64,000 bases of DNA from Blasia pusilla (taxonomy: Eukaryota > Marchantiophyta > Marchantiopsida > Blasiales). Shown here piece by piece: positions 49,132 through 60,978 of this stretch. A program made the translations under genes and the position numbers. The notes under the pieces were generated by a model. It was given only the letters and a program-made list of their open reading frames with translations. It was not told the origin of the DNA and made no database searches. The stretch's first letter is position 1. The number at the start of each line of letters is the position of its first letter. The DNA lies in contig CM114273.1 in the NCBI GenBank assembly GCA_050084515.1, positions 4,092,001 to 4,156,000 of the forward strand. The letters run 5' to 3'.

Positions 49132-49254
49132 ACACTGTCGTAGGGTGGGAACCGCCTTCGCGCGTTTTGATCCGGTCTCGAGGGATGCAAGCGAGCTCTG
49201 GCGTGAACACTTTGGGTGAGTACGCCTAGCTTCATCCTTGATAAGACTCACTAA

Positions 49255-49310
49255 AACCAGAGGTACCTTGATAAGACTCACTATAACCAGAGCCAGAGGT
49301 ACAGCATCTC
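49255..49310. repeat. Short tandem duplication upstream of paralogue 1
   Basis: ccttgataagactcact followed by a(a/t)aaccagag occurs twice, about 33 bp apart (starting near 49234 and 49267). It lies just upstream of the 49131 start codon. Confidence 0.8.
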
Positions 49311-49833
49311 CAGCGACACCTCAGATTTAGGGAGGGAGGCGGTGGACGGATATATTAGGGCGTGTCACTCGTAGCCCGTAGTGTCGCCGTTCTAATTCCA
49401 ACGGGTCCCTCCCGAAGAATGCCGTACGTTTTGCAAGCACTGCACGCTGCTCGGAGGAATCCTGAGGAGGCGATAATTTAACGAGATGGGATGGATTTGC
49501 TAGGAGAATCTCGTCGGTGGTCTTCGAGCGTCGGCGATCCTTTCAGAACCACCCAGGCTCGAAGACCTTAAGGATGGACTGCATTCGCTAGTAGGGATTT
49601 CCTCTCACCATTGAATTCACCAGAGCAAAAGAGTTCAATGTATTTCCATATTTCCTTCAAAAAAAAAAACGTATACGAACTCTTCTTGGTGTACAAATTG
49701 AACCTTGGACCGCTCTCACCAAATACAAGTATGCTAGCTAGCATTCTCACCATGGAAAAAGGAGTGAGTGTAAGCGGAAATCCTAAACTGAATATTGCAA
49801 AAACTTCATTTCGAATTCTCTGAATCCCTATCT
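49300..49833. other. Spacer between the two paralogues
   Basis: Holds the presumed leader of paralogue 1 and the 3' flank of paralogue 2, with an A-rich run near 49660. Short open frames on both strands are unsupported. Confidence 0.45.
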
Positions 49834-50460
49834 CTAGAAGGGGGCGCACAGGAGTTCTATGGTACCCTTGGCAACCTGTAATTCCAGCGTGAGATATCTC
49901 ACCTTCTCCTTCAAGAACTCAATGTGCGCGTTGGTCTCTATGTTGATGATTTCCAGGCGTTCCTTGATTTCTCTCATGAGCAACTCGATCGAGACTGCTG
50001 CATCACTGTCTAAAACCTTCCTACCCAAGTACTTCCTCACATCTCCATCGCGTACGGTGGGAGAAACCACAGCAGCGGGGTGGAGAGAACTTCCTTCACC
50101 AAAGAGGCGCTCCATGGCGATGCCGCCTCCCAGGGCATGCTCTTTTGGGCAGGAGAGCTTATGATCTCCGCCGTCACATCTCTTTGCTGCTGCACTTGAG
50201 CAAGAGTTACATTCATCAGGACGGCTGTCCGTGGGCGGAGAAACTTCATCGACCTTCTCCAAAGCTTCTCGTCCCACAGCAGTACTCAGCATCTCCGGGC
50301 GCTCAAGATTTCTCTCATCGGGATGCCGAACACTCTTCTTGCACCTCCTTCCACCACTCGATCGAGCTCCCTTCCTCCTTGAGCTACTCGATCCGCTTGA
50401 GCTACCGCGGCCTGCACCGACCTTGTCCATCTCGTCTATGCAAGCATTCGCGAATCGCAT
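49834..50460 (-). CDS. Paralogue 2: 208-residue Arg/Ser-rich protein with C-terminal coiled coil
   Basis: A single open frame runs from ATG at 50460 to TAG at 49834. The N-terminus reads MRFANACIDEMDKVGAG, then a basic Gly/Ser-rich stretch (SSSSRRKGARSSGGRR). The middle has RPEMLSTAVGREALEK and a Cys-containing block, AAAKRCDGGDHKLSCP. The last 55 residues are heptad-like (MREIKERLEIINIETN, EFLKEKVRYLTLELQ) and predict a coiled coil. Paralogue 1 lies 0.7 kb downstream in the same orientation, so this is a tandem pair. The basic region and conserved Cys/His residues suggest a nuclear or nucleic-acid-associated role, but that is inference and no named domain was recognised. No clear TATA box was found. 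Confidence 0.6.
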   Translation of the reverse strand: MRFANACIDEMDKVGAGRGSSSGSSSSRRKGARSSGGRRCKKSVRHPDERNLERPEMLSTAVGREALEKVDEVSPPTDSRPDECNSCSSAAAKRCDGGDHKLSCPKEHALGGGIAMERLFGEGSSLHPAAVVSPTVRDGDVRKYLGRKVLDSDAAVSIELLMREIKERLEIINIETNAHIEFLKEKVRYLTLELQVAKGTIELLCAPF

Positions 50461-50576
50461 GGAATGAATATTCCTCTACGGATGCTACTTATGGTACAAG
50501 CTTTACTCAAACTGTTTCTATTGCAGTTTCAGGGTTTAAGTACTCCTTACTTCATATTGGGAAGACGCACTATAAC

Positions 50577-50858
50577 TATAGAGGAGCCACACGTTGTATT
50601 TTGGTAAGGAGGCATCCTCGAGGGATATATATTTTATTTAGGTGAGGCATCCATATTCTCTTCTAGCTCGTTTAATTCCATCTAGCCGCTTGTACTTCTT
50701 CCTTTCCTTCCATAGGTAGAGGAGCCACACCTCGTATTTAGGTAAAGAGGCACCCTGGAGGGATATATTCTATTTAGGTGAGGCATCTGGATGGATATAC
50801 TCTCTTCTAGCTCCTTTAACTCTCCATCTAGCCGCTTGTACTTCTTCCTTTCCTTCCT
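50577..50858. repeat. Two-copy tandem repeat of about 140 bp
   Basis: Both copies run from tagaggagccacac through tcgagggatatat-like and tatttaggtgaggcatc phrases to tctagccgcttgtacttctt and cctttccttcc. The first is about 50577-50712 and the second about 50716-50858. It lies upstream of paralogue 2. Confidence 0.9.
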
Positions 50859-50859
50859 T

Positions 50860-52865
50860 CCGAAAAGGTGACAATTAATAATACTTGGACTACATATATT
50901 CTAAGCTTGGAGCTTGCCCATATGAGGTTGGATTTAATGAGGTGGTACCACTCCCACTATAACTCTAACTCTCTCGTCTACTAGCGGATTACTAGCTTGG
51001 TTTATCTACTAGGGGGTGAAGGAGATTAATCATGTTGAAAAAAAACATTTTTTTCTCCGGTTGTCACTTTGTAGCCTTGCCATAAACACTCAAGCAAGCA
51101 CCCTAAACTCTCATATCCATCCCTCAAGATCATAAAGGCTAAAATAGTACTACAATGAATGGTTGGAAGTAAACTAGGCCTTAGTCCATAGAAAAGAACC
51201 TAATCCTAAGGATGATATTAAACTTATATTCCATCTCCATCCTAGTTAAGTCTCTTAGCTACAATGCATTAGCTAGAAATCATAGAAAAGCCCATTTTGC
51301 AAGTTTTTTAGTCCATCAACTTTCATCATCCTAACACCTTAAATGCACACCTCATTCAAGTGAGAAGAGCACGCCCCACAGCTCTCTAACTTCTTGGGTG
51401 AGCATTGCTTCTAGATCTAATATTCCAACAAACATCAATCTATCCTTAAGCCAGTCAAGTATTCTCATATATCATCCCCTATCATCACTCTTTATCTACC
51501 ACTTTGAAATGACATTCAATTCAATATTGTCAATAGAACTTTACAAGTTCCATAAAATATAATAACCTTTATTTTAGTATATTAAATATCAAGATCATTA
51601 TGATATTATATCATATTTTTCAATAGGGTAAGAGAATAATTCAAACTTCCCTATATGTAGCTATGGCCCATTTCATTACAATTCTCCAACCAACTCCATA
51701 GGATAATTTTCAGGCTTCTTAATTACCGCACTAAAGACTAGAATTTCATAGATATAAGATTTAAGGCATTTTAAGATATCCATTGGCTTTATGGTAGGAC
51801 TCTACCATGAGTATCTTTGTATCTTGGTTGCTACGATGCAACACTTTTAGTATGAATAACATTCACTTTCTCCTCTACAATAAACTCTAGAATCTTATCT
51901 CCTTGATGGTGGATGGTGCACAATATCATGCATTATACCAAATCCTATGGATACCATTTCTTGATCAATCCCCATCACATCTCATGAAGTCTATAAATAT
52001 CTGTCTTGATCTCTTCTCATCTTGCCCCCATTCACCACTAGTACCATCATGGTGGACACAAGGTTAACCATTGCAATAAAGATGAATTTTTTCAACCACA
52101 TATGAGTTGTATAAGTTATCTAAGGGTTGAGAATCCATATCAGATGGTTTAGGTCTATTATATGGCCCACAACATAAAGTGGGAAAATATTATTTTGTAG
52201 CCGTATTATTGAAAATTTTGTGGGAAATCTCAAATCACACTCTTTCTCATCTAAGATAGGTTCCATCAATCATCCTAGACGAAACTCAGACCCATCTTCT
52301 TAATTGCATAGGAGGCTAGAAAATTATGGTCATAGAAAACCCCATAACTATAATATTGCTTTGTCATACTCTAAGGATGAGTGGGAGAGATGCTGTAAAC
52401 TAGCTCAGTGCCATCCTAGGTGAGTATTTAGTTTAATACTAGCATAGTGGTAAAGAGGTACTATTGCTAAGTTCAAGAGAAGATCAATCGCCCCCTCCCA
52501 CGAACGTGGACTTCAATCGCCCTCACTACTAATAAATGAGGTTAATCCAGCTACTACTGTCTGGTACAACCTTCTTATAAGGTTGGGTCGAGGGGTTATG
52601 AAAAAAAAGGGGTTATGCAAAAAGGGTGCTACGGACTCCCAATTAAATCTAGTTGAGAGAGGTCGTGTTAAAGCAATTCTCTACTTGCATAGTCCCCAAA
52701 TTATAAGATTTTCTCAAGCTTAACTTACCATAACGAGCAAAGCATGCAATACATTCAAACTAGCCACCGAACCCTTACGGGTCTGGCTTAATCCACCACT
52801 CGGAGGCTCCGTTGTTTGGGGAACCAAGGAACATGATAAACCTCACACTTGAACGATAAGGTAGT
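50860..52865. other. AT-rich spacer, nothing recognised
   Basis: Low-complexity AT-rich DNA without long open frames. A small repeat, ggggttatg with an A run, occurs twice near 52593-52620. The right end may contain the 3' edge of the gypsy element. Confidence 0.5.
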
Positions 52866-53728
52866 CTTCATTCACTCTCGCTCCCGAAACCAAACACAAT
52901 TCCTTTCCTTAGATCCCCACAAGGCCCTCTCTCCCAAGAAATCATGCGGAGTCTCATACCACTACTCTCGCGAGGTCTCAACTCCGATCCTCTCAAAAAC
53001 ACACCCCCTCGATTCTCGAGCAAACCCCAACAGACCACACTAGCTCGACCAGCCGTACCCCAATCCCGGCTGTATCCACCTAGTTTTGTGATACGACTTG
53101 GAATCGCACGGGGAACGAAGACCATACGACTTGGCTTCCCACTCGGAACCCACACCAAAGGCACAAACCGATAAACCCGCCTCGTTGCGCGGGTCGTTAG
53201 CACTTATTGACCCCACTACCCGCCTCCGCCAACATTCTCTTCTGGCCAGTCTCTGACTTGAGAACTCATGTGCGGGAGAGCCATGACCACATGGCGGGTC
53301 CATAAACTCACGATGTAAGCCACTTCCCAAATAGCCACTTTCGCAGCATTGGCGACGCGTTTCACAGTTGTGAGAGTTCTTCATCCTGAAACTCGGATTT
53401 AGAAGATACTGAAGCTCCGATTTAGGGGATACTGAATAGTGCACGCGCCGTGTTGATATCCAAATACTCTGGTCCTGGGCTCTTATATACAATACAAGCC
53501 GTTCCGACTCATTCCACATACACAATTTCAAACGGCGCCAACCCAATCTATTTGAGCTATAAATTTGAGCTTAACCCAATCTGAGCTATAAATTTGTTAG
53601 ACCGATAAAAACCCATCAACCATAGGCAAACCGCCCAAAAAATTCATACTCAATTGAATTCAATGATTCCCAAATGCCATGGGGTATAGGGCAATGGTTG
53701 CATAAGTCCCCCTGGGTGTTCTATAATC

Positions 53729-53760
53729 TTAACGGTGTTGCTCACACGCAACACCGTTAA
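53729..53760. repeat. Perfect inverted repeat, 13-bp arms, 6-nt loop
   Basis: ttaacggtgttgc at 53729-53741 pairs with gcaacaccgttaa at 53748-53760. It sits within the integrase part of the gypsy remnant. Confidence 0.85.
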
Positions 53761-54612
53761 CCCGCTGTTATTGGCCCATAGCGTGAAATTTACTTTTAAC
53801 CCGCTCGAAAGTCTCCTTGTGGCCTCTATGGGCGGAGATTAGATTATGCAGTCATGACACTCTAGTAAGATGTGCGTCCTAAAGACACTCGAGTAAAATC
53901 TCCGTCCTAAAGGGCACCAACTAGTAAGATGTGCGTCCTAAAGACACTGTAGTAAAATAGGACGGGCACCAACTGGCACATACACGCGGTCCAAAGTTGG
54001 TCAAAACTCCAACTTCTCTCACTTGCTATACTGTGGCAACACAAGCCGCCACTCAGCGGCTTGCGGTTCTCCCTGTGTGGCAGTGCGAATATGGTCGAGC
54101 ACCTCTTTCTTGAACCACACGGGCGAGACACCAGCAAATTAACGCCGCGACTCAACGTCGGTGGGAACATGCTCTTTCCCATTCTAGTAACGCCAAGTCA
54201 CATGAAACCTGGACAACTCTTCCCCACGAACTTGTTTGGGCGAGAGTTTGATATTGATTTCAAACAATAAATTACAGCATCCATCTCCTTCTTGTGAGCA
54301 GCCTAGCCCACTTGGCATCACTAACCTTGTGCGAACCGTCATGCATGAGTACTCCGCCAATGGTGAGGTTCGAGGAGTCCGTATGAATCTCAAATGGCTC
54401 GCAGAGTTTGGGTACCGCCAACACGGGTTTTGTGCTCGGGATCTAAAAAATGCTTGTTCCTGCCTAGGCATCCAGCTAAACGCTGCGTTCTTCCTCATCA
54501 GTCAATTCCTATCGAGGTGTGCATTTGCTCTTTATCGCGCGTAAGACGTTTGAGCTTCTTGATGTCAACCAAGTGTTTTTCCCAAGGAGGGGAGAACACA
54601 ATGGGTAACCTA

Positions 54613-54672
54613 TGACCCAAACGTCTAACAAGTCACGGTTCATGACCCAAACGTCTAACAAGTCACGGTTCA
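54613..54672. repeat. 30-bp tandem duplication inside gypsy RT
   Basis: catgacccaaacgtctaaca and the following ten bases occur twice in a row. On the minus strand this repeats MNRDLLDVWV, an in-frame duplication that no active element would carry at this place. Confidence 0.95.
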
Positions 54673-54900
54673 TGAGCGTAGAGAATGTGGGGGCGTTTGT
54701 CAACCCTACTGGCAGCACCACTTACGTTATTATCGCATCCCCGTGATAACCCGACCAAAGAATCTCTATGTGGAGCCAATCCATGGTCCATCATCGATAT
54801 CTGGACTTTGTTGAGTGCTCGATAATCTCTACGCATTCTAATAGACTTATCTTTGTACTAAGTGAAATCTCATAACACCTTTAGAATATTTCAAATCTCC

Positions 54901-55318
54901 TTCCGCAATCCAAATTGCGGAGTAGAAGTGGAGTCTAATATTAGAAGAGTAGATTTGCCCGGATAGCTCGATTTGGAATTTCATTAGAGTTTGGGATTGC
55001 ACTAGGTTATAACATCCAAGCTGCAGTTTCTAAAGCGGCATAGGAAAACTTATCCAAAGAAAGTGGAGTTGGAGAGATTTGAGGGCCTAACGGAACTTAA
55101 ACTCTGTTTTAGGATGCAGACCAAAGGCCAAGCAGAGCAATGAATTTAGGTTTACCTCAAACTTATGACTCGTTTTTTTAGACTAGAGTCCCTAGACCAT
55201 GCAAATTTGATTTGGACAGCCGGGTGCCGTACTATATAGAAAGTATGTTCCGAAATAACTTTCCAAATACCGGAAACCAATTGTCGGAGATGCGGGTGCT
55301 GAATCGGTACACTTCTAA
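54901..55318. other. Spacer between the gypsy remnant and the candidate gene
   Basis: May include the more decayed 5' part of the gypsy element. Nothing recognised. Confidence 0.4.
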
Positions 55319-55757
55319 ACTACCAACCCTCTTTCTTTGTGGAGCATCGTCGCCTTTCCCGCCAGCTTGTACGTACCGTATGTTTGGGTAGCTAGAATCT
55401 CTCCCCACTCTCCAGCTACAAACCCACCCGAGTTTTCGTCGCTCGAGGGTTCTTCATGGAAGGTGAGTGAATCTGCGCGACGTCCACGTCTGCCCATATT
55501 CCTCTTATCGGTCACAGGCCTTCCTCTGTTTCGCTGTGATTTGGTTTCAGGAATGGAAATTGAGATTCGCTCATACAACAGGCTCACTGCGGACGCTTTC
55601 TCTATCTAGCTGGATGGAGGCGAATCTATCCATTGCACTGTCGATTCACGGACTCGGAATTTTCAGCAAAAAGCTATCCAAGGCGGTTGGATATGGAGCT
55701 CGACAGTACCTCGCGACCTTACAAAGAAGGGAGGTTCCAGAGGGCGCCAGTAAATGA
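55319..55757 (+). CDS. Candidate two-exon gene of unknown function, 5' end not found
   Basis: The frame is open from 55319 and reads PHSPATNPPEFSSLEGSSWK up to a donor, AAG|GTGAGT, at 55462/55463. An acceptor, ggtttcag, ends at 55550. Exon 2 (55551-55757) continues in phase 0 with EWKLRFAHTTGSLRTLSLSS, MEANLSIALSIHGLG and GYGARQYLATLQRREVPEG to TGA. The 88-nt intron is plant-like in size. No in-frame ATG precedes the donor, so an upstream exon would be needed. Alternatively, translation starts inside exon 2. The minus strand (55587-55315) is also open and gives MGRRGRRADSLTFHEEP, so orientation is not settled. No domain recognised. Confidence 0.35.
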
Positions 55758-56314
55758 AACAAATAGAGACCAGAATCTTTCGTGTTTTTTTTAGGCATTG
55801 TGGAACAAAACGGAGTAGATCATACGAACAAAAGCGAATCACTCTGCAGAGAAGTCAGTAACACACCGTCTACGCACCTTTATGTGAAAATGAAGAAATT
55901 GCAAACCTCAGCATTCAAACAAACGATATATGGCGATGCAGGCGGTAGCTTTTGTAATGTAAAACACAGAGAACTCACCAGCACCGCGCGATGCTCGCAC
56001 AACCACTGCAATCCCATTGAGAATGGATGGGAAGTGGCCATCCAATCCGCACGATGGGCAGGAAACTAAGTGAAACCTAGACTCTCAGCAGTAACCTCCT
56101 CTTCTTAATAAGCACAAAATAAATCTAAGAGTCGGCATCGCTGATAGCTTGGAGAGCACAACCAAGGATTGGGATGGAGGGAGCTCAAGACGTAGACAGT
56201 CGGAAACTCACAGAACTCTGTGCGCTGGGAGAGATAAGGCGGTAGAATTGAGGCTATGTGGTACAACTTGAACGTCAGAGTTTAGCCCGTGCAAAGCTTA
56301 CCTTAGGTTTCAGA
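55758..56314. other. Spacer between the candidate gene and B2
   Basis: The frame 55782-56069 (+) follows an acceptor-like ttttttttag at about 55793. The only donor-like site before it would leave an intron of about 45 nt, too short for a plant, so I do not join it to the 55.3-kb candidate. Confidence 0.4.
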
Positions 56315-56803
56315 GTTGGGATATTTTTGTGGACTTCAAAGTGACCATTTTCTTACGGTGGATGTCATGTGGCAGAGGAGATGATGGGTTTCTTTCAACC
56401 CCTTGTTCACATCTGAAAGGATTTCCCTGCACCTATTCACTTGTTCTTGAGCTATAACCGTTTTAAAAAAATTAGTTTGAACCTCCACAGCCCTCAGACA
56501 TGGAATCTCATCGTTTTACCTTTTCCTCTCCGTGCTATGTGAATTTTCTGTTGCAAAAGACAAAGAGATCTCTCGGTTATCCAAATCACCAGTGATTTCT
56601 CTCTCTCTATCCCTTAAGGAACTGGATGGCTACCCCCAGTATCACGGGCGAGTCCTTGATGGCTGTTGTTATTTGCCCATCACTTACTGTATGCATTCGG
56701 AGCTTTTGCATCTCCAGGATGTCAACTGTTCAGTTTCCCCAGCCGTAAACTCTTTCTATCTCTCGCACTGCCGGGATAAGGGTTAGAAAAAAAGTTTCTC
56801 ATT

Positions 56804-57115
56804 CCAAGGAAAGAGATCTTTCATGTGCAGAAATTTTTCACATAACCAATTTGATCCCTTTTCAGCCAGAGGAACTTTAATTTACGGTTAGAAGCTACTA
56901 AGGATATCTCCGCGAGGAGATGAGGTAGCATCACTGTTCGTATAGAAGAGACACAAGGAAAGAGATCTTTCATGTGTAAAATTTGTCCACACAACCAATT
57001 TGATCACTTTTCAGCCAGAAGAACTTTCATTAACGGTTAGAAGGTTAGAAGCTACTAAGGATATCTCTGCAAGGAGATGAGGTAGCATCACTGTTCGTAT
57101 AGAAGAGACACAACG
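56804..57115. repeat. 149-bp tandem duplication inside B2
   Basis: aaggaaagagatctttcatg starts at 56806 and again at 56955. Each copy runs through accaatttgatc and tactaaggatatctc to gtatagaagagacacaa. B1 has a single copy (11390-11535), so the duplication arose after the B1/B2 split. Confidence 0.9.
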
Positions 57116-57750
57116 AACAAACCGCAATTTTAGTCCTATAGTTGGAGCGGAACGCATCCGAGCCTTGTATGAAGTTTCCATCAGACTTGAAGCGTTGGTT
57201 GTAGATGAATGCAATTCGTAGACGGAGGAGAGATCAATCCGATGGAGTATGACCCCTCTGCAAGATGGTAGAGACACCACACAGCTCGAAATTTGCAGCT
57301 CTAGGAGTGGCCGGAGCCCAAGAGTTTGTTCGAATATGAATCAGAAATCTCATCGCTTTTCCAAAAATCAGAATGAGCTCATCAAGAATCTACTCAAAAA
57401 AGTCAGTTGAGAGAGCTAACAATGCAGATAGATCTTTTCTCATTCATTCACAGAGTCAAAATTTGGAAAGTAGTGTATGCCCTTTGCTGAGAAAATATTT
57501 AGAATTTAAAAGGATCATGAAATTTTTAAGTTTTTTCTCCAAAAACCACAAGCAAGATGCGCCAAAGATATATTTCGGTCGCCATGAAATCTAATGAGAG
57601 ACATACCAAGGTGCTTTTCTGATTTCTGCATCTAAATATTACAAAAGCTCTGAATTACGCCCACGAAATCGCCCCGAGTGAGCTTAGCACCCAAGATATT
57701 TGCTTAGGTGGGGCATATGTGAAAAAATGGTCACTTTCAACCAGAAATTC

Positions 57751-57817
57751 TTGTGACACAACTGGCCCTCCCGAATTCAACACCACCCAGAATTCACGAA
57801 GCCCAGTTTCGTCACAA
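57751..57817. repeat. Shared inverted repeat, B2 copy
   Basis: Arms 57751-57778 and 57790-57817 around an 11-nt spacer, nearly identical to the B1 element at 12202-12268. The direct-orientation relative lies near 58263. Confidence 0.8.
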
Positions 57818-60237
57818 GGATTAGGTTTCAATGTAGTGAAAATCCATGATGGAATCAAACCATGGCTACAGTACCTCCAGCAGCATCTCTTGAATTCAGC
57901 ATGCCTTAATAATGAAAATCACATTGCTGCTTGGTCAAGTCCCTTCATCGTTACTAGACACCCACGCTGGCCATGTAACTTTCTTAGCTTCACAAGAATG
58001 CTGAAGCCAAAGCTATCCAGAGACAATCTAAAGAGATTCCAGCCGCTCCAATCAGGAATCCATTATGGGAAGGAATGGACGGCCAGCCACAACCACTGGA
58101 TAGTCACTTGATATGGGCCAAAAGCAATCCATAACCGGAATGGCCAGAATTACAAGCGACCGGCACAAAAAATTTAGCCCATCCATGTCGAAGTGTTGTG
58201 GATTCTGGAGCATTCTCAAAATAGGAGGCTCGACGACTCCCAAGGAATGTTGGTTGCACCTCATTCGGGAGAGCCAGTAATGTCAGAAGTGTCTAATGGA
58301 GATTTTCCAAGGATATACTTTCCAGGATTCATTTTTTCTAGAGAATTGACCAACGAAATCTCCTCCTTTCCTAGCACCAGACGGAGATCTCGTTTTACGC
58401 TGAGAATTCAACTGTATACAACCAACAGCAGCTGTGAGTCAATTGATCTAACCTCAACAAGGCTCGTAAAATCGCCTTCAGGACACCATGAGGAGTTTGG
58501 ATTGAGAAGATAGGTATTCAGCAAAATTACGAACTGGTTTATGTCGAGATACCCCGAGAGAAATCTAAGTAGCCGACGTGTGCAAATCTTTGGGACTGGG
58601 CGTTAGATTAGAGCTTTTGAATAAAAGTTTCAGAAAATAGACATATTCTAAAACATATGCAGATTCCATAACAATGAGCTCATCCTTGAACCCCATCCTC
58701 AAATATCACTAACAATGAGGATTGATTTTGTGAAAGTGCGCCTCCATACCTGCAAGGTTAGAGATGTGTATCTCCAGGATCACGGATAGTTCAAGGAATT
58801 TAGCTCCTCACGATTAAAGAGCACGCGGGTCTCTAGCTGACTGGAAAATCGATGAGAAATGAAAGGTGGAGTTGACGTTTTATAAGAACTCCTTGTTGTC
58901 CACTCACTGAAGGAAGTCACTCAAGTGATCGATTGATTTAGAACCAGTTAGAGGATCGACCGTCTATATTCAGGGTCTGAAGAGTGGTCATTCTGCTTGC
59001 TCAAAGGGCACGTCTGCAATCCATTATCAGTTACAGGATTCGGTGGAGAATTGCGGGGTGAAGGAAACAGGAAGGACTAAGGGAAACCCACCACGTGAAG
59101 ATCTTGCATGGCCGTGAGTCCACTGATTTTCCTGGAAGAGAACGTGGAGATGTTTGGATGGCGAAAAGAGAGCAAGCTCTCAAAAACGCCGGGAGCTGCT
59201 GAAGTCGGAGGTAATGGTGCAAGGAACCGCGCTTCGTTTAGGCAATAGTTCTACCTTGGGAAGCCAATTCTTCATATTGGGACATAAGCCTCTCATTTCT
59301 AATCATCAGCTTCTGGCTCTCAAATCTTTTGTATGGGATCCCCTTTGCTATTTGTCATTTATTCTGTTTAGTGGGTATAAACACTTGTTTTTCCAGTGTA
59401 GATTTATCTTGTTCATGAATGGAATGGATGAAGTGCTTATCTGAGTTTGAGTATATGAATAAGGAAACTCCAACAAATGAAATACTATTCTCCAATGACA
59501 GTACATGGACACTATCAACCAGAAAACTAAATTCAAATCCTTTATCACTAAGACCCAAGTAGCTAATAACTTCAATCCAAATGATATTCTTATTCGGCAT
59601 ATTTTGGAGGAAATAAAAGAAATAATAGCAGTGGAAAATATCACTAGATAGTCTTGTTCGCCATCTTGCCCAGGGTACGTAACATCAATCCCTTCTTTCT
59701 TACTTTTTTGAATTCTGATAATAGATCCAATCTACTCGTTCTAAGTAGATCCCAACCAGATCTGCTCCCATAGATCCACACTTTATTATGTAATATTAAT
59801 AGAGTGGGTTCTCTCGTTCTCTATTGTATATGTGCCGATGTGGATTTTGTTGTGGGTGAGGACTTTTTAATTGGTTCTATCCACAGTATTGCATATAACA
59901 AACTATGATAAACTAAACCTTGATATCCAATCCCAACTCGACTTTCCACCAAGATACCCAAATTCTTATTCATTCCATCATATCCACCTTCTCTATTCTG
60001 CACCTTTCGAGAAGCTCACATCAGAACTGAAGAAATGGTTGCAATGGTTGAAGTGGAAGAAGCTTCTCTCATAACCGAACCATGGTTGATGTGGGTGGAA
60101 CCTTCTCAGGATGTAGTTTCTGTGCCATCTTCTCCTGTGGCCGTCTTATCTCCTCCTGTGTAAAAGCAGGGTTTGAAGGCCAGGAAAATATTGTTGCAAA
60201 GAGCCTTTTCCCTCCTAAACATTATTTTTTAGAGTTT

Positions 60238-60978
60238 ACAGATCCCTCCGTGAGATATATCGGAATGTATCACACACATACACTTTAATTGACATTCACT
60301 CTTCTATTCTATAGACAATTCTCTTTGAAGACTACATATTTTCTACCCTTCCTTTAGGCAGTCGCGGCACTGGGTGTTCTATACGACTGCTAAAGTTGAA
60401 GACTACATATCTCACGTCCTTCGTTGCCGGCAAACAATCCATTCTATAAATTGTGCTGGATCCGAAGTTTCCCTTACAACAGCATGCAGAGGATCCCTAC
60501 AACGCTACCCGTTGAGAGTGGCCCCTCCCTAATTCCCAGCCACCCTTGCCTCTGCCCTCTGAAACAACTCCTGTTCCGATGAGCGTAACGGAAGGGGTTA
60601 CACAGCGCAGGAATCCTACAGAGACCTGCGTGAGATCTATGGGTATATATCACACACATACGCTTTCAGTTGCATTCACTCCTCTATTCTATGGACAATT
60701 CTCTTCGAAGACTACATATCTTCTACCCTTCCTTTCGCCAGTCGCGATACTATACTACTGCTAATGTTGAAGACTTCATATCTCACTTCCAGTAAAAAAT
60801 CATTCTATAAATGCTGCTGGATCCAACGTTTCCCTTACAAGAGAATACTCTCAACCTTGGCCAAGATCGACAACACGGCCCTCTCCCTAATTCCTAGCCA
60901 CCCTTGCCTCTGCCCTCTGAAAGAACGCCTGTTCCGATGAGCGTAACGGTGGTGGTTACACAGCGCAGGAATCCACCC
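60238..60978. repeat. About 375-bp tandem duplication inside B2
   Basis: Both copies contain cacacacatac, gacaattctctt(t/c)gaagac, ctgatgttgaagac-like, catatctcac and ccgatgagcgtaacgg phrases and end with cacagcgcaggaatcc. The boundary is near 60616. B1 has one copy (14645-15060). Confidence 0.85.

Larger units (their letters stand above)
52868..54900 (-). mobile_element. Decayed Ty3/gypsy retrotransposon
   Basis: Reading down the minus strand: near 54870-54820 KYKDKSIRMRRDYRALNKV, then VLPVGLTNAPTFSTLMNR (54721-54650), both reverse transcriptase. LVDIKKLKR follows near 54555. A frame near 54390-54340 gives PFEIHTDSSNLTIGGVLMHD, the RNase H start, then HKKEMDAV near 54295. Near 53990-53950 a YVPVG...PILLQCL...DAHLT reading fits the integrase zinc-binding region, and near 53700-53630 a GGLMQPLP...VDGF reading fits the start of the integrase core. 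Stops and frameshifts are frequent. The open frames at 53546-53040 and 53203-52868 lie at the 3' side and may be LTR or untranslated sequence. LTR pairs were not identified. Inactive. Confidence 0.8.

Noticed and set aside
52868-53546. Two long minus-strand frames (168 and 111 residues)
   Set aside because: They fall at the 3' side of the gypsy remnant with no recognisable domain. More likely LTR or untranslated sequence than a separate gene.
55782-56069. Third exon of the 55.3-kb candidate gene
   Set aside because: Joining it would need an intron of about 45 nt, below the usual plant minimum, and the frame is not clearly coding.
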